Positions 35,232 through 43,780 of a stretch of DNA of 64,000 nt are shown in pieces. The notes beneath the pieces are model-generated. The model was not told the origin of the DNA. It saw nothing but the letters and a program-made list of their open reading frames with translations, and did no database searches. The position numbers and the translations under genes were made by a program. The stretch is from positions 372,001 to 436,000 of the forward strand of contig NZ_JAVAMB010000001.1 in the NCBI RefSeq assembly GCF_030730925.1. The letters are read 5' to 3'. The stretch is from Flavobacterium sp. DG2-3. GTDB lineage: Bacteria; Bacteroidota; Bacteroidia; Flavobacteriales; Flavobacteriaceae. Each line of letters starts with the position of its first letter. Position 1 is the stretch's first letter.

Positions 35232-35762
35232 ATGAAAAAGGTTTTTACACTCCTGTTTTTGGTATCATTCGGATTTATTAATGCGCAAAGTGCGTTTACA
35301 GGAAAAGGTGACATGAGAGTAAACGTAGGTGCAAATTTACAAGATGGCGGATCTGGAATTCAGGGTTCTATTGATTTTGGTTTAGGAGAAAATTTCTCTT
35401 TCGGATTTGTCGCAAATTATTTATTAGGAGTTGATAATTTTACCGGTTTTTACCACGGAAGCAATGTTGCTTATAATGATGCTGATCCAGATTTTGGAGA
35501 TCGTTTTGATGCAAAAGCAAGAATCAATGCTAACTTATCTAGCGTAATTGGTGTTCAGCAATTAGACATTTACCCTGGATTAAGCTTAGGTTTACACAAC
35601 TTTGGCGGTCACGTTGGTGGTCGTTATTTCTTTACTGACGGATTCGGTGTTTTCACAGAAATTGGTTTTCCAATCGCAAAATATGGTTCAAACAATGATC
35701 CATTCTATCATTTAAATAATCAGGCTACTTTCAGTTTAGGAGCTTCGTTTAATTTACAATAA
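35232..35762 (+). CDS. Small outer-membrane beta-barrel-like protein
   Basis: This encodes 176 residues with a signal peptide (LLFLVSFGFINAQ, residues 6-18). The mature part alternates glycine and aromatic residues (GENFSFGFVANYLLG, GLSLGLHNFGGHVGGRYFF) and ends in a typical barrel strand ATFSLGASFNLQ with a near-terminal aromatic. This is the pattern of an eight-stranded outer-membrane barrel as in DUF6646-like proteins. No function can be assigned. Confidence 0.85.
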   Translation: MKKVFTLLFLVSFGFINAQSAFTGKGDMRVNVGANLQDGGSGIQGSIDFGLGENFSFGFVANYLLGVDNFTGFYHGSNVAYNDADPDFGDRFDAKARINANLSSVIGVQQLDIYPGLSLGLHNFGGHVGGRYFFTDGFGVFTEIGFPIAKYGSNNDPFYHLNNQATFSLGASFNLQ

Positions 35763-35765
35763 TAT

Positions 35766-35801
35766 TTAGCTGCTAAGGCTCTAAGACCCTAAGCTTCTAA
35801 G
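35766..35801. repeat. ctaag-type intergenic repeat
   Basis: gctgctaaggctctaagacc and what follows is the same degenerate ctaag family as at 26286, 59568 and 59693. Confidence 0.5.
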
Positions 35802-35810
35802 TTCAAAAAG

Positions 35811-35840
35811 AAAAAAACCGCCTAATTGGGCGGTTTTTTT
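35811..35840. terminator. Bidirectional terminator
   Basis: A hairpin aaaaaaaccgcc / ggcggttttttt lies between the barrel gene (+) and the membrane protein gene (-). Confidence 0.85.
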
Positions 35841-35859
35841 CTTTTATATCATGATAAAT

Positions 35860-36300
35860 TTATGCTCTAGCAAATTTTCTTTTTAATGCTACCACAAACT
35901 CTTTAATTGTAACTCCGTTATATTCGTGTGAATCATCTTCTAATAATTCTGAAATATCTTTTTCTCTGTACGGCACAAACAAGGATAAATACCAACTACT
36001 GGTACTTGTAATTGCACTTCCATTTAAAAATGATGCTAAAAGAAAAAAGAAAGTCAAAAGCCTTATAAAAACAAAAAACTTTCGATAACCTCGACTTAAA
36101 CCATATTTTTTGTTTTCTCTAATTGCCTTATTAGTAAAATAAAAGAGCAGAATTATAAGAACTATCACAATAACATTGTCAAAATATCGCAGACTTTGTC
36201 CGTCGATTAGAAACATAAATAACGTGATAATTGTCGAAACAATCAAATTTACGACAAACAAGTAACTTCCCCACTTAATGTCTATTTCAAACTTTTCCAA
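35860..36300 (-). CDS. Small membrane protein, unknown function
   Basis: This encodes 146 residues with three or four hydrophobic segments (about 12-31, 40-58, 78-98 and possibly a re-entrant stretch), and a soluble acidic/basic C-terminus (YREKDISELLEDDSHEYNGVTIKEFVVALKRKFARA). I do not recognise a family. It is isolated between two GC-rich hairpins, so it is its own unit. Confidence 0.75.
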   Translation of the reverse strand: MEKFEIDIKWGSYLFVVNLIVSTIITLFMFLIDGQSLRYFDNVIVIVLIILLFYFTNKAIRENKKYGLSRGYRKFFVFIRLLTFFFLLASFLNGSAITSTSSWYLSLFVPYREKDISELLEDDSHEYNGVTIKEFVVALKRKFARA

Positions 36301-36365
36301 ATGATGCGTTTTTAAAATCCGAACAAATGTAAATAAAAGATTACTTAATAAGTGCGTATGAAAAT

Positions 36366-36391
36366 AAAAAACCGCCAGATTAGGCGGTTTA
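36366..36391. terminator. Terminator between scoB and the small membrane protein gene
   Basis: A hairpin aaaccgcc / ggcggttt with 6-base loop lies at the end of the minus-strand sco/bla genes. Confidence 0.75.
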
Positions 36392-36407
36392 ATATATTTT
36401 TTTTACT

Positions 36408-36446
36408 TGAAAATCCTTTGCGACTTAGCGCCTTCGTGGCAAAGAC
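36408..36446. repeat. cttagcgccttcgtggca repeat
   Basis: A single copy of the dispersed repeat tgcgacttagcgccttcgtg lies immediately downstream of scoB. Confidence 0.6.
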
Positions 36447-36448
36447 AT

Positions 36449-37105
36449 TTAAATCACCATTTCAGGAATTTCGCCTTCAATGATCAAATCGGCTTCGGTT
36501 GAGGCGATGATGTGCTCGACTGAGACACCTGGTGCTCGTTCTAAGAGCTTAAAACCTTTTTCTGTTACTTCGAGAACCGCAAGCTCCGTTACGACTTTTT
36601 TAACGCATCCTACGCCCGTAAGCGGCAAAGTGCATCTTTTTAAGATTTTTGACTCTCCTGCTTTGTTCACATGCATCATGGCAACGATTATATTTTCGGC
36701 GGAAGCCACCAAATCCATTGCTCCTCCCATTCCTTTTACCATTTTTCCCGGAATCTTCCAGTTGGCAATGTCTCCATTTTCAGAAACTTCCATTGCGCCC
36801 AAAATCGTTAAATCTACTTTCTGACTGCGAATCATTCCGAAACTGAAAGCCGAATCAAAGAAACTAGCTCCCGGAAGCGTTGTAATGGTTTGTTTTCCTG
36901 CGTTAATAATATCGGCATCTTCTTCTCCAGCAAATGGAAAAGGCCCCATTCCGAGAACGCCATTTTCACTTTGAAATTCAACCGCTATGTCTTCACGTAC
37001 ATAATTCGCAACCAAAGTTGGAATTCCGATTCCAAGGTTTACAAAATATCGGTCTTTAACTTCTTTTGCAATTCGTTTTGCTATATCTTCTTTATTCAGT
37101 GCCAT
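36449..37105 (-). CDS. scoB: 3-oxoacid CoA-transferase subunit B
   Basis: This 218-residue catalytic subunit of the succinyl-CoA:3-ketoacid CoA-transferase (family I) moves CoA from succinyl-CoA to acetoacetate. The catalytic glutamate is in the SENGVLGMGP motif (about residue 45), and GLGIPTLVANYV, GAMEVSENGDIANWKIPG and GMGGAMDLVA are further landmarks. Its partner scoA is at 38295-38993, but a beta-lactamase gene lies between them, which is unusual because the two subunits are normally adjacent. Confidence 0.94.
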   Translation of the reverse strand: MALNKEDIAKRIAKEVKDRYFVNLGIGIPTLVANYVREDIAVEFQSENGVLGMGPFPFAGEEDADIINAGKQTITTLPGASFFDSAFSFGMIRSQKVDLTILGAMEVSENGDIANWKIPGKMVKGMGGAMDLVASAENIIVAMMHVNKAGESKILKRCTLPLTGVGCVKKVVTELAVLEVTEKGFKLLERAPGVSVEHIIASTEADLIIEGEIPEMVI

Positions 37106-37111
37106 AGTTTT

Positions 37112-37213
37112 TAATGTGTCAATTTATTTTAATGTGCCAATTAGGTAATTTGATAATTAGATAATTTCTCCTTCGTTGAAGGCATTATCTAATTGACTAA
37201 TTATCTCAATTAT
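37112..37213. repeat. Palindromic repeat between scoB and beta-lactamase gene
   Basis: AT-rich element with aatgtgycaatt units followed by an inverted repeat: ttgataattagataattt against cattatctaattgactaatt. Two more copies flank the other end of the beta-lactamase gene. Confidence 0.7.
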
Positions 37214-38104
37214 CTATTTTTTTGCAACGAAATAATCCCAAGTTGCTTTGGCAATATCTGCGATTATCTTTTCTGTATCTTTTTGACTTTCTGTGATTTC
37301 TTTTAAATAAACCGAAAGAATAAAATGTTTTCCGTTTGGAAGTTTTGCAATTCCGATATCATTCATGGCAACTCTCAGATTAGCATCGTTGGTTCCAGAA
37401 ATCCCTGTTCTGTGTGCCAATTCGGTATTTTCAGGAAGTCCGGCTTTCATCCAGGTTAATCCTCTTGATGTTTCGACCATGATTTGATACAAATATTTTG
37501 TCGTTGTTTCTTTTAAAACTTGCCCGTTATAGAATTTCTCTAGCAAATCTGTTGTTGCTAAAGGGGTTGTGGTGTTTACATACAAGTTTTTCCAAGTTTT
37601 CATTTGATCTTCATTCACTTTAATAACGAAGTCTTTGATTCCTTGTTTGTTTATAAATTTCTGAACCTCTTTAGCACCGCCAACTAAATCGATCAAAATA
37701 TCGCATCCATTATTATCACTATGAGAAACAGTATATCTAAGCAATTTATCCAGAGTTAAATACATATTTCCTTCAGGATAATCTTCTCTCATCGGACTCC
37801 ATGTATCTTCCTTTAGCTCTTTCTTTTTGATGAATATTTTTTGCTCTAATGAAAGTTTGCCTTCATCAACTTTATTCAAAACCGTTAAAGCGATATGAAA
37901 TTTAAAAACACTCATCATTGGCGCTTTCAAATTTCCATTAATGCTTAATGTATCTTTATCTTCAATTCCCTTAATAGAAATACCGACTGTCGCATTTTTT
38001 GTTTTTATAATCTGGTTTAATTCCTGCCTAAGTTCATTTATCGTTTGAGCAAATGTCTGAAACGAAACCAATGAAAATAATGTCGCATAAAAAAGTTTTC
38101 TCAT
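37214..38104 (-). CDS. Class A beta-lactamase, CfxA/PER/VEB-like subclass
   Basis: This encodes a 296-residue periplasmic serine hydrolase with a signal peptide (MRKLFYATLFSLVSFQTFAQ). The serine motif SVFK is at 65-68, SDN at 129-131, and the omega-loop Glu is probably Glu165 in NEDQM, with the downstream YVNTTTPLATT block typical of the A2 subclass. The KTG triad is RTG here (HRTGISG, 232-234); Arg at this position is known in CARB enzymes. I start at the ATG at 38104; the longer frame begins with TTG inside the repeat. The gene lies between scoA and scoB in the same orientation. The substrate range is not predictable. Confidence 0.93.
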   Translation of the reverse strand: MRKLFYATLFSLVSFQTFAQTINELRQELNQIIKTKNATVGISIKGIEDKDTLSINGNLKAPMMSVFKFHIALTVLNKVDEGKLSLEQKIFIKKKELKEDTWSPMREDYPEGNMYLTLDKLLRYTVSHSDNNGCDILIDLVGGAKEVQKFINKQGIKDFVIKVNEDQMKTWKNLYVNTTTPLATTDLLEKFYNGQVLKETTTKYLYQIMVETSRGLTWMKAGLPENTELAHRTGISGTNDANLRVAMNDIGIAKLPNGKHFILSVYLKEITESQKDTEKIIADIAKATWDYFVAKK

Positions 38105-38106
38105 TT

Positions 38107-38294
38107 TTTCCCAATGTGTCAATTAGTCAATTTGATAATTAGATAATTTTGTAAACTGCTCAAAGCATTATCTAATTGTCACATTTTCAAATTATCTCAA
38201 TTATTTCAATGTGCCAATTAGTCAATTTGATAATTAGATAATTTTCTACTCAATTTAAAACATTATCTAATTGACAAATTATCTCATTATCTAA
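38107..38294. repeat. Two copies of the palindromic repeat between beta-lactamase gene and scoA
   Basis: Two tandem units (about 38112-38207 and 38208-38294), each aatgtgYcaattagtcaatt then gataattagataatttt and, after a short spacer, cattatctaattg..aaattatctca. The last copy ends at the scoA stop codon. Confidence 0.75.
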
Positions 38295-38993
38295 TTACCT
38301 CTGACGTACTGTGCGTTGCTCAATTCTTTTCTCAAATTTCTCTCCTTGAAAAATACGCTGCACCATAATTCCTGGAATATGAATCTGATTTGGATCTAAA
38401 CTTCCAACTGGAACTAATTCTTCGACTTCGGCAATGGTGATTTTTCCGGCACCCGCCATACACGCATTGAAGTTTCTAGCAGTTCCTTTGAAAATTAGAT
38501 TTCCAGCTTCATCACCTTTCCAAGCTTTTACGATTGCAAAATCAGCTTTGAAGGCTTCTTCCATAATGTGCATTTTTCCGTTGAATTCGCGTGCTTCTTT
38601 TCCTTCTGCAACTTCAGTTCCATAACCTGCTGGCGTAAAGAAAGCCGGAATTCCAGCCTGAGCCGCACGACAACGCTCTGCTAAAGTTCCCTGTGGCGTT
38701 AATTCAACTTCTAATTCTCCTGAAAGCATCTGACGCTCAAATTCGGCATTTTCTCCCACATAAGAAGAAATCATTTTCTTAATCTGCTTTTTTTGCAACA
38801 ATAATCCCAAACCAAAATCATCTACACCTGCATTGTTAGAAATACAAGTTAAATCTGAAATCGATGTGTTTACCAAAGCCGCAATCGTATTTTCAGGAAT
38901 TCCGCACAATCCGAAACCGCCAAACATAATGGTCATGTTGCTTTCAATTCCGCTAATGGCTTCCTGAACGTTATTTACTTTTTTTGTTATCAT
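38295..38993 (-). CDS. scoA: 3-oxoacid CoA-transferase subunit A
   Basis: This 232-residue subunit of the family I CoA-transferase is recognisable by [15 protein letters not shown] (CoA-transferase signature 1 region) near residue 30, [31 protein letters not shown] and the [23 protein letters not shown] segment. It pairs with scoB for acetoacetate activation or utilisation. The beta-lactamase gene that intervenes probably still allows co-transcription, because all three genes are on the minus strand with no strong terminator between them. Confidence 0.94.
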   Translation of the reverse strand: MITKKVNNVQEAISGIESNMTIMFGGFGLCGIPENTIAALVNTSISDLTCISNNAGVDDFGLGLLLQKKQIKKMISSYVGENAEFERQMLSGELEVELTPQGTLAERCRAAQAGIPAFFTPAGYGTEVAEGKEAREFNGKMHIMEEAFKADFAIVKAWKGDEAGNLIFKGTARNFNACMAGAGKITIAEVEELVPVGSLDPNQIHIPGIMVQRIFQGEKFEKRIEQRTVRQR

Positions 38994-39304
38994 AACAAAC
39001 TATCTTTATTGCTGAATATTTTTGATAAAAATAAGATTTTTAGATGAAATTATAACGATTTCGTAAAATAATATATTCATCTAAATATTAATTAACCGCA
39101 GAGCACGCTAAGATTTTTAATATGTAAGTTTCTCTCAAAACGCAAGGTTGGCAAAAGCTTTGTATTATTGTTCTTTGTGTAAAATCTTTGCGCCCTTTTT
39201 TTGTAAAATCTATATCTAAAAACAAAAAGTCCGCAAAGTTTAAATTAAACTTTGCGGACTTTGCATATATCTTAGCGCTCTTTGCGGTAAAATTTTTATC
39301 TAGA
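38994..39304. repeat. Intergenic region with repeats between PBP1A and scoA
   Basis: Contains an AT-rich stretch next to scoA with no clear -7 box, then repeat-derived sequence from about 39092 (accgcagagcacgctaagat, later cttagcgctctttgcggtaa), which brackets the hairpin at 39226-39262. No gene is visible. Confidence 0.55.
39226..39262 (-). terminator. Terminator after PBP1A gene
   Basis: A long, nearly perfect hairpin with arms aaagtccgcaaagttta / taaactttgcggacttt lies downstream of the PBP1A stop on the minus strand. Confidence 0.7.
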
Positions 39305-41611
39305 CTATAACTCGAACTCGTCTGTATTTTGTTCGGTCTGTGTAGTATCTTTTACCACAGCTGGCCTTTGATAGCAATCTACTTTAATCGAAAGGTTTGC
39401 TGGACGCTCAAATTCTGCTTTAGAAACCTGAAGATCTTTATCTGCATAACACAATTTCATGAAATAACCCCAAACTGGAAGTGCTGCAGTTGCTCCTTGA
39501 CCATAAGTCAAACTCTTGAAACGAGCCGAACGGTCTTCGCATCCAACCCAAACTCCAGTTACTAAATTCGGAACCATTCCCATAAACCAACCATCAGACT
39601 GGTTTTGTGTTGTTCCTGTTTTACCAGCAATCGGGTTTCTAAACATGTATGGATATCCTGTCCAACGGTTATCTCCGCTACCACCGCCTTCGGTACGTAA
39701 ACGTGATCCAGAACCACTTTCTGTTACCCCTTGCAACAATTTGATTACCGCAAAGGCAATATCTTTATTTAAAACGTCATGAGATTCCGGAATTGGCTCA
39801 TAGATAACTTCTCCACTTTTGTTCTCAATTCTGCTTAAAAACTGAGGTTTTACATAAACTCCTTGGTTGGCAAATGTGCTATACGCCGCAACCATGTCTT
39901 CAACTGTAATATCTACCGCTCCTAAAGCAATAGAAGGCTGAACTGGAATTTCTGTTTTTACTCCTAATTTCTTAGTCAATTCTACAACAGCTTCTGGACC
40001 TGTTCTGTCAATCAATTTAGCCGAAACGGTGTTGATCGAACCAGCCAAAGCTTGTTTCAAAGTTACCATTCCGCGGTAAGTATGATTGGAGTTTCTTGGT
40101 TCCCAGTCTTCTGTAACGTGGTGGCGTCCTTTATGAATCATAAAAGGTCCGTCTAGAATAGAATCGCAAGGAGACATGTTTAATTCTTCAATTGCAGTTG
40201 CGTAAACGAAAGGTTTAAAAGTAGAACCTACTTGTCTAGCTCCTTGACCTACGTGGTCGTATTGGAAGTATTTGTAATTAATTCCTCCAACCCAAGCTTT
40301 AATCGCTCCAGTCTGAGGCTCCATTGCCATTAAACCAGATTGTAAAAAGTGTTTGTAATAACGAATAGAATCTAAAGGTGTCATTACCGTATCGCGTTCT
40401 CCTTTCCAAGTAAAGACGCGCATTTTTGTTTTTACTTTGAATGAAGCAATGATATCATCTTCGCTTTTATCCATTTCTTTCATCTGAGCCCAACGAACTG
40501 AATTTTTCATCGCTTGCATCATGATGCGGTCTGTTTCTTGCTGTGTAATATTTACGAAAGGCGCATTTTTATTGGTTTTCATTTCAATAAAAAACTGTTC
40601 CTGCAAATTTTTCATGTGTGCAGCAACTGCTTCTTCAGCATAACCCTGCATTCTTGAATCGATTGTAGTATAGATCTTTAGACCATCTTTGTAAATATCA
40701 TAATCAGAACCGTCTGGTTTTTTGTTATCTGCTACCCATTTTTTCATGTAATCACGAAGATATTCTCTAAAATAAGTTGCCATACCTTCACGGTGGCTTT
40801 CCAGCTTAAACTTCAACGTAATCGGTAATTTCTGAAGTCTTTCTTTTTCAGATTCAGAAATCATTTTTGCTTTTGCCATTTGAGACAAAACCACATTACG
40901 GCGGTTTTTTACTCCTTCTGGATTTCTTACTGGATTGTATAATCCTGAGTTTTTGAACATTCCAACCAAAATAGCCGATTCGTCAACTGTCAAATCTTTT
41001 GGCTCTTTAGAAAAATACGTTTGTGCCGCAGAACTTACTCCAACAGAATAATTTCCGAAATCATACACGTTGCAGTACATTGCTAAGATTTCATTTTTGG
41101 TATATTGCCTTTCCAACCGAATAGCAATAATCCATTCTTTTATTTTCTGTACAATCCTGAAAGGCAAAAACTTAGACCCTTCACCATGAAACAATTGTTT
41201 AGCTAATTGCTGTGTCAATGTACTCGCTCCACCATTTGTTCCAAGACTAAAAACAGCTCTTAAAGTTCCGCGTCCGTCAATTCCTGAATGTTCGTAAAAA
41301 CGTGCATCTTCAGTTGCAACAAGCGCCTCAACTAAATTTTTAGGCAAGTCAGAATATTTAAGCTGTGATCTATTGGTTTTGAAATATTTACCAATTACAA
41401 CTCCATCAGAAGAGATAATTTCTGTAGCAAGATTTGAGTCTGGATTTTCTAAATCTTCAAATGAAGGCATAGAACCAAAAAGTCCCCATGAAGCAAATAA
41501 AAAGAAAGCCAAAATTCCTACTAGAAAATAGGCAAATATTCTCCAGAATTTCTTTTTGTAATAATTAATATCCTTAACGCTATTGGATTGATTGTTTTTT
41601 TTAGCAGCCAT
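39305..41611 (-). CDS. Penicillin-binding protein 1A (bifunctional transglycosylase/transpeptidase)
   Basis: This 768-residue class A PBP polymerises and crosslinks peptidoglycan. It has one membrane anchor (about residues 28-50). A GT51 glycosyltransferase domain follows (ATEDARFYEHSGIDGRG with catalytic Glu near residue 97; GGASTLTQQLAKQLF). The transpeptidase domain has the active Ser463 in GSTFKPF, the SxN-type LAGSINTVS and KTGT in GKTGTTQNQSDGWF. It is followed 10 bases downstream of gldH on the same strand, so PSP1-gldH-PBP1A form an operon. A class A beta-lactamase gene is a close neighbour, though not obviously co-regulated. Confidence 0.96.
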   Translation of the reverse strand: MAAKKNNQSNSVKDINYYKKKFWRIFAYFLVGILAFFLFASWGLFGSMPSFEDLENPDSNLATEIISSDGVVIGKYFKTNRSQLKYSDLPKNLVEALVATEDARFYEHSGIDGRGTLRAVFSLGTNGGASTLTQQLAKQLFHGEGSKFLPFRIVQKIKEWIIAIRLERQYTKNEILAMYCNVYDFGNYSVGVSSAAQTYFSKEPKDLTVDESAILVGMFKNSGLYNPVRNPEGVKNRRNVVLSQMAKAKMISESEKERLQKLPITLKFKLESHREGMATYFREYLRDYMKKWVADNKKPDGSDYDIYKDGLKIYTTIDSRMQGYAEEAVAAHMKNLQEQFFIEMKTNKNAPFVNITQQETDRIMMQAMKNSVRWAQMKEMDKSEDDIIASFKVKTKMRVFTWKGERDTVMTPLDSIRYYKHFLQSGLMAMEPQTGAIKAWVGGINYKYFQYDHVGQGARQVGSTFKPFVYATAIEELNMSPCDSILDGPFMIHKGRHHVTEDWEPRNSNHTYRGMVTLKQALAGSINTVSAKLIDRTGPEAVVELTKKLGVKTEIPVQPSIALGAVDITVEDMVAAYSTFANQGVYVKPQFLSRIENKSGEVIYEPIPESHDVLNKDIAFAVIKLLQGVTESGSGSRLRTEGGGSGDNRWTGYPYMFRNPIAGKTGTTQNQSDGWFMGMVPNLVTGVWVGCEDRSARFKSLTYGQGATAALPVWGYFMKLCYADKDLQVSKAEFERPANLSIKVDCYQRPAVVKDTTQTEQNTDEFEL

Positions 41612-41621
41612 AATTATTTAT

Positions 41622-42101
41622 CTAATCTTTTTGTTCTATTCTAAAACCCACGTCTGTAATTCCTTGTAAAGCTTCAACACCTGGAATTTTACCCGACTGT
41701 CTAACAGCCTGTTTGATGTGAACTTTGTACTTTCCTGTAAACTTTACATCTTCTTTGTAATAAAGCTTGCTCTCTTTTATGTCAGAAAAACCGTTTCCTA
41801 GCAATGTTCCGTCTGGCTCTGCCATTTGGTATTCTAATGTATCTACTTTTGTAAATCCGCTTGGCGTTTCAATAGCAACAATCAAAAACAAATTATTAAA
41901 CGGATAATTGTCGTTGTCTCTTATGTTTACAAAAAGATTGTATTTTTTCGTAGAATCTAAAACCGGCAGATCGAAGCTTATAATACTGTCTTTGTGCCAA
42001 GCACTTCCAACAGATTTATACTCATCAAATACTCTTTTTTTATCGCAAGAAAAAAGAAGTATTGCTGCCAAAAGAAGAATTCCGCTATTTTTTATTCTCA
42101 T
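41622..42101 (-). CDS. gldH: Gliding motility lipoprotein GldH
   Basis: This 159-residue lipoprotein (lipidated Cys19 in ILLFSC) matches GldH of Flavobacterium johnsoniae in size and sequence character: the YKSVGSAWHKDSIISFDLPV segment and the NIRDNDNYPFNNLFLIV segment are family hallmarks. GldH is needed for gliding motility and the associated type IX secretion machinery, although its precise role is not settled. It overlaps the upstream PSP1 gene by 17 bases and precedes PBP1A by 10, implying tight co-expression. Confidence 0.93.
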   Translation of the reverse strand: MRIKNSGILLLAAILLFSCDKKRVFDEYKSVGSAWHKDSIISFDLPVLDSTKKYNLFVNIRDNDNYPFNNLFLIVAIETPSGFTKVDTLEYQMAEPDGTLLGNGFSDIKESKLYYKEDVKFTGKYKVHIKQAVRQSGKIPGVEALQGITDVGFRIEQKD

Positions 42102-43479
42102 TTTTAGTATTCGTTATTGGTTTTCTAGGTTCAGCAGGTTTATTTTCATTTGAATTTTGCTTATTCGGATTGTTTTTATTCGAATTAGGCTTTTTCTTAT
42201 GATTTGGCTTATTTGGATTGTTCGGCTTATTTGGATTGCCATTATTCGCATTACCATTGTTCGGATTATTGTTTCCTGCTGGTTTAGCGATGTTGGTATT
42301 CTTTTCCTGCTGTGGTTTTACTGGAGCCACAACACCAGCCGCTTCTGCATTTGGCTTACGCTTGCGATTTGGTTTTTTCTTTCTTTTTGGCTGGTCAAAA
42401 CGAGTTAAACTTTCTTGACCCATTGCGTTATTGAAGTCTTTTTCTGGTTCTGCAACCACCTCAACAGCAAAATCTTCTAAAGAAGAAACTTTGTTTTTCT
42501 GCTTATTTTCGGCAATAATTTCTTTTACCTGATCAATTTTTAAAACGTGCCAGTTTGCGAAGTTATTCGTATAAGCAAACCACATTAATCCTTTAAAAAT
42601 ATCCTGTTTCTGACAAACTGCATCGCCTTTTTCCGTGATCAGTTTGGTATCATAATCTGGAAAATCTTTTAAAGCGTCCATGTAAGTATCTAACTCATAG
42701 TTCAGACAGCATTTTAATTTTCCGCATTGTCCCGCTAATTTTTGCGGATTCAATGATAATTGCTGATAACGTGCCGCAGATGTATTTACACTTCTAAAAT
42801 CTGTCAACCAAGTTGAGCAGCAAAGTTCACGTCCGCAAGAACCAACCCCACCCAAACGAGCCGCTTCCTGACGGAAACCAACTTGTTTCATTTCTACTCT
42901 GGTGCTGAATTCTTTGGCAAAATCCTTAATCAGCATTCTAAAATCGACACGATCGTTTGCGGTATAATAAAACGTCGCTTTAGATCCGTCTCCTTGAAAT
43001 TCGATATCCGAAATTTTCATTTCCAATTTATGCTGAATCGCCAATTCACGCGCACGAACTTTCATTGGTTCTTCACGATCACGAGCCACAGACCAGATAT
43101 CGATATCTTTTTGAGATGCTTTTCTGTAAATTTTTGGAACATCATTACTTTCGTAATTCACTCCTTTTTTCTTCATTTGAATCTTTACCAACTCTCCAGT
43201 AAGAGTCACAATTCCAATATCATGTCCTGGCGAAGCAACAGTTGCTACGATATCACCAATACTTAAAGTTAATTTTTCTGAATTTCTAAAAAATTCCTTG
43301 CGTCCGTTCTTAAAACGAACCTCAACACAATCAAAAATCGCCTCTCCATTAGACGGACTCATGTTAGAAAGCCAGTCAAAAACCGTCAATTTATTGCAGC
43401 TATCGGTGCCGCAAGTCCCATTATTTTTACAACCTTTTGGTGCGCCACCATCTGAGGTTGAACAACTTGTACATGCCAT
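42085..43479 (-). CDS. PSP1 domain protein (RicT/YaaT homologue) with Asn/Pro/Lys-rich tail
   Basis: This encodes 464 residues. Residues ~1-300 contain a Cys-rich N-terminus (CTSCSTSDGGAPKGCKNNGTC) and the PSP1 domain with CGRELCCSTWL and CGKLKCCLNYE, the Cys pairs that in Bacillus RicT bind an iron-sulfur cluster. RicT with RicA/RicF controls RNase Y-dependent mRNA processing in Bacillus; Bacteroidota lack much of that system, so the role here is open. Residues ~375-464 are low complexity (Asn, Pro, Lys repeats). It is the first gene of the gldH-PBP1A operon. Confidence 0.92.
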   Translation of the reverse strand: MACTSCSTSDGGAPKGCKNNGTCGTDSCNKLTVFDWLSNMSPSNGEAIFDCVEVRFKNGRKEFFRNSEKLTLSIGDIVATVASPGHDIGIVTLTGELVKIQMKKKGVNYESNDVPKIYRKASQKDIDIWSVARDREEPMKVRARELAIQHKLEMKISDIEFQGDGSKATFYYTANDRVDFRMLIKDFAKEFSTRVEMKQVGFRQEAARLGGVGSCGRELCCSTWLTDFRSVNTSAARYQQLSLNPQKLAGQCGKLKCCLNYELDTYMDALKDFPDYDTKLITEKGDAVCQKQDIFKGLMWFAYTNNFANWHVLKIDQVKEIIAENKQKNKVSSLEDFAVEVVAEPEKDFNNAMGQESLTRFDQPKRKKKPNRKRKPNAEAAGVVAPVKPQQEKNTNIAKPAGNNNPNNGNANNGNPNKPNNPNKPNHKKKPNSNKNNPNKQNSNENKPAEPRKPITNTKNENKK

Positions 43480-43780
43480 AATTATATATGTAGTGCTGCC
43501 AGAATGCAGCTTAAGTTCATAAACGTTTGATCGGTAAAGATAGTATTTTTTATTTTTCTTTATAAAGTATTAAAAGTTAAGGCATGTTAAAAGCAGAATA
43601 AAGAAATTTTCTGTTACATCTATTTTTTACGGCATACAACTTTCATCAATTATATTTCTGTACAAGTTTTAAAAGTTTTTCCTTACAATATTATTTTGAA
43701 ATTCCAAATTTATATTTTTTTCTTATAAAAAAATTCTTTCTAATTTTGATCTATATTAATTTAGTTTTAATAAAAATTAT
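43480..43780. other. Divergent intergenic region
   Basis: This very AT-rich 300-base stretch separates the PSP1 operon (-) from the zincin-like lipoprotein gene (+). A TAATTTTG -7 box for the latter is at 43741-43748. A degenerate TATCTTTA is visible for the former on the minus strand near 43533-43540. No gene is seen. Confidence 0.4.
43741..43748 (+). promoter_or_regulatory. Promoter -7 box of the zincin-like lipoprotein gene
   Basis: TAATTTTG matches TAnnTTTG, 32 bases before the ATG. Confidence 0.4.
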
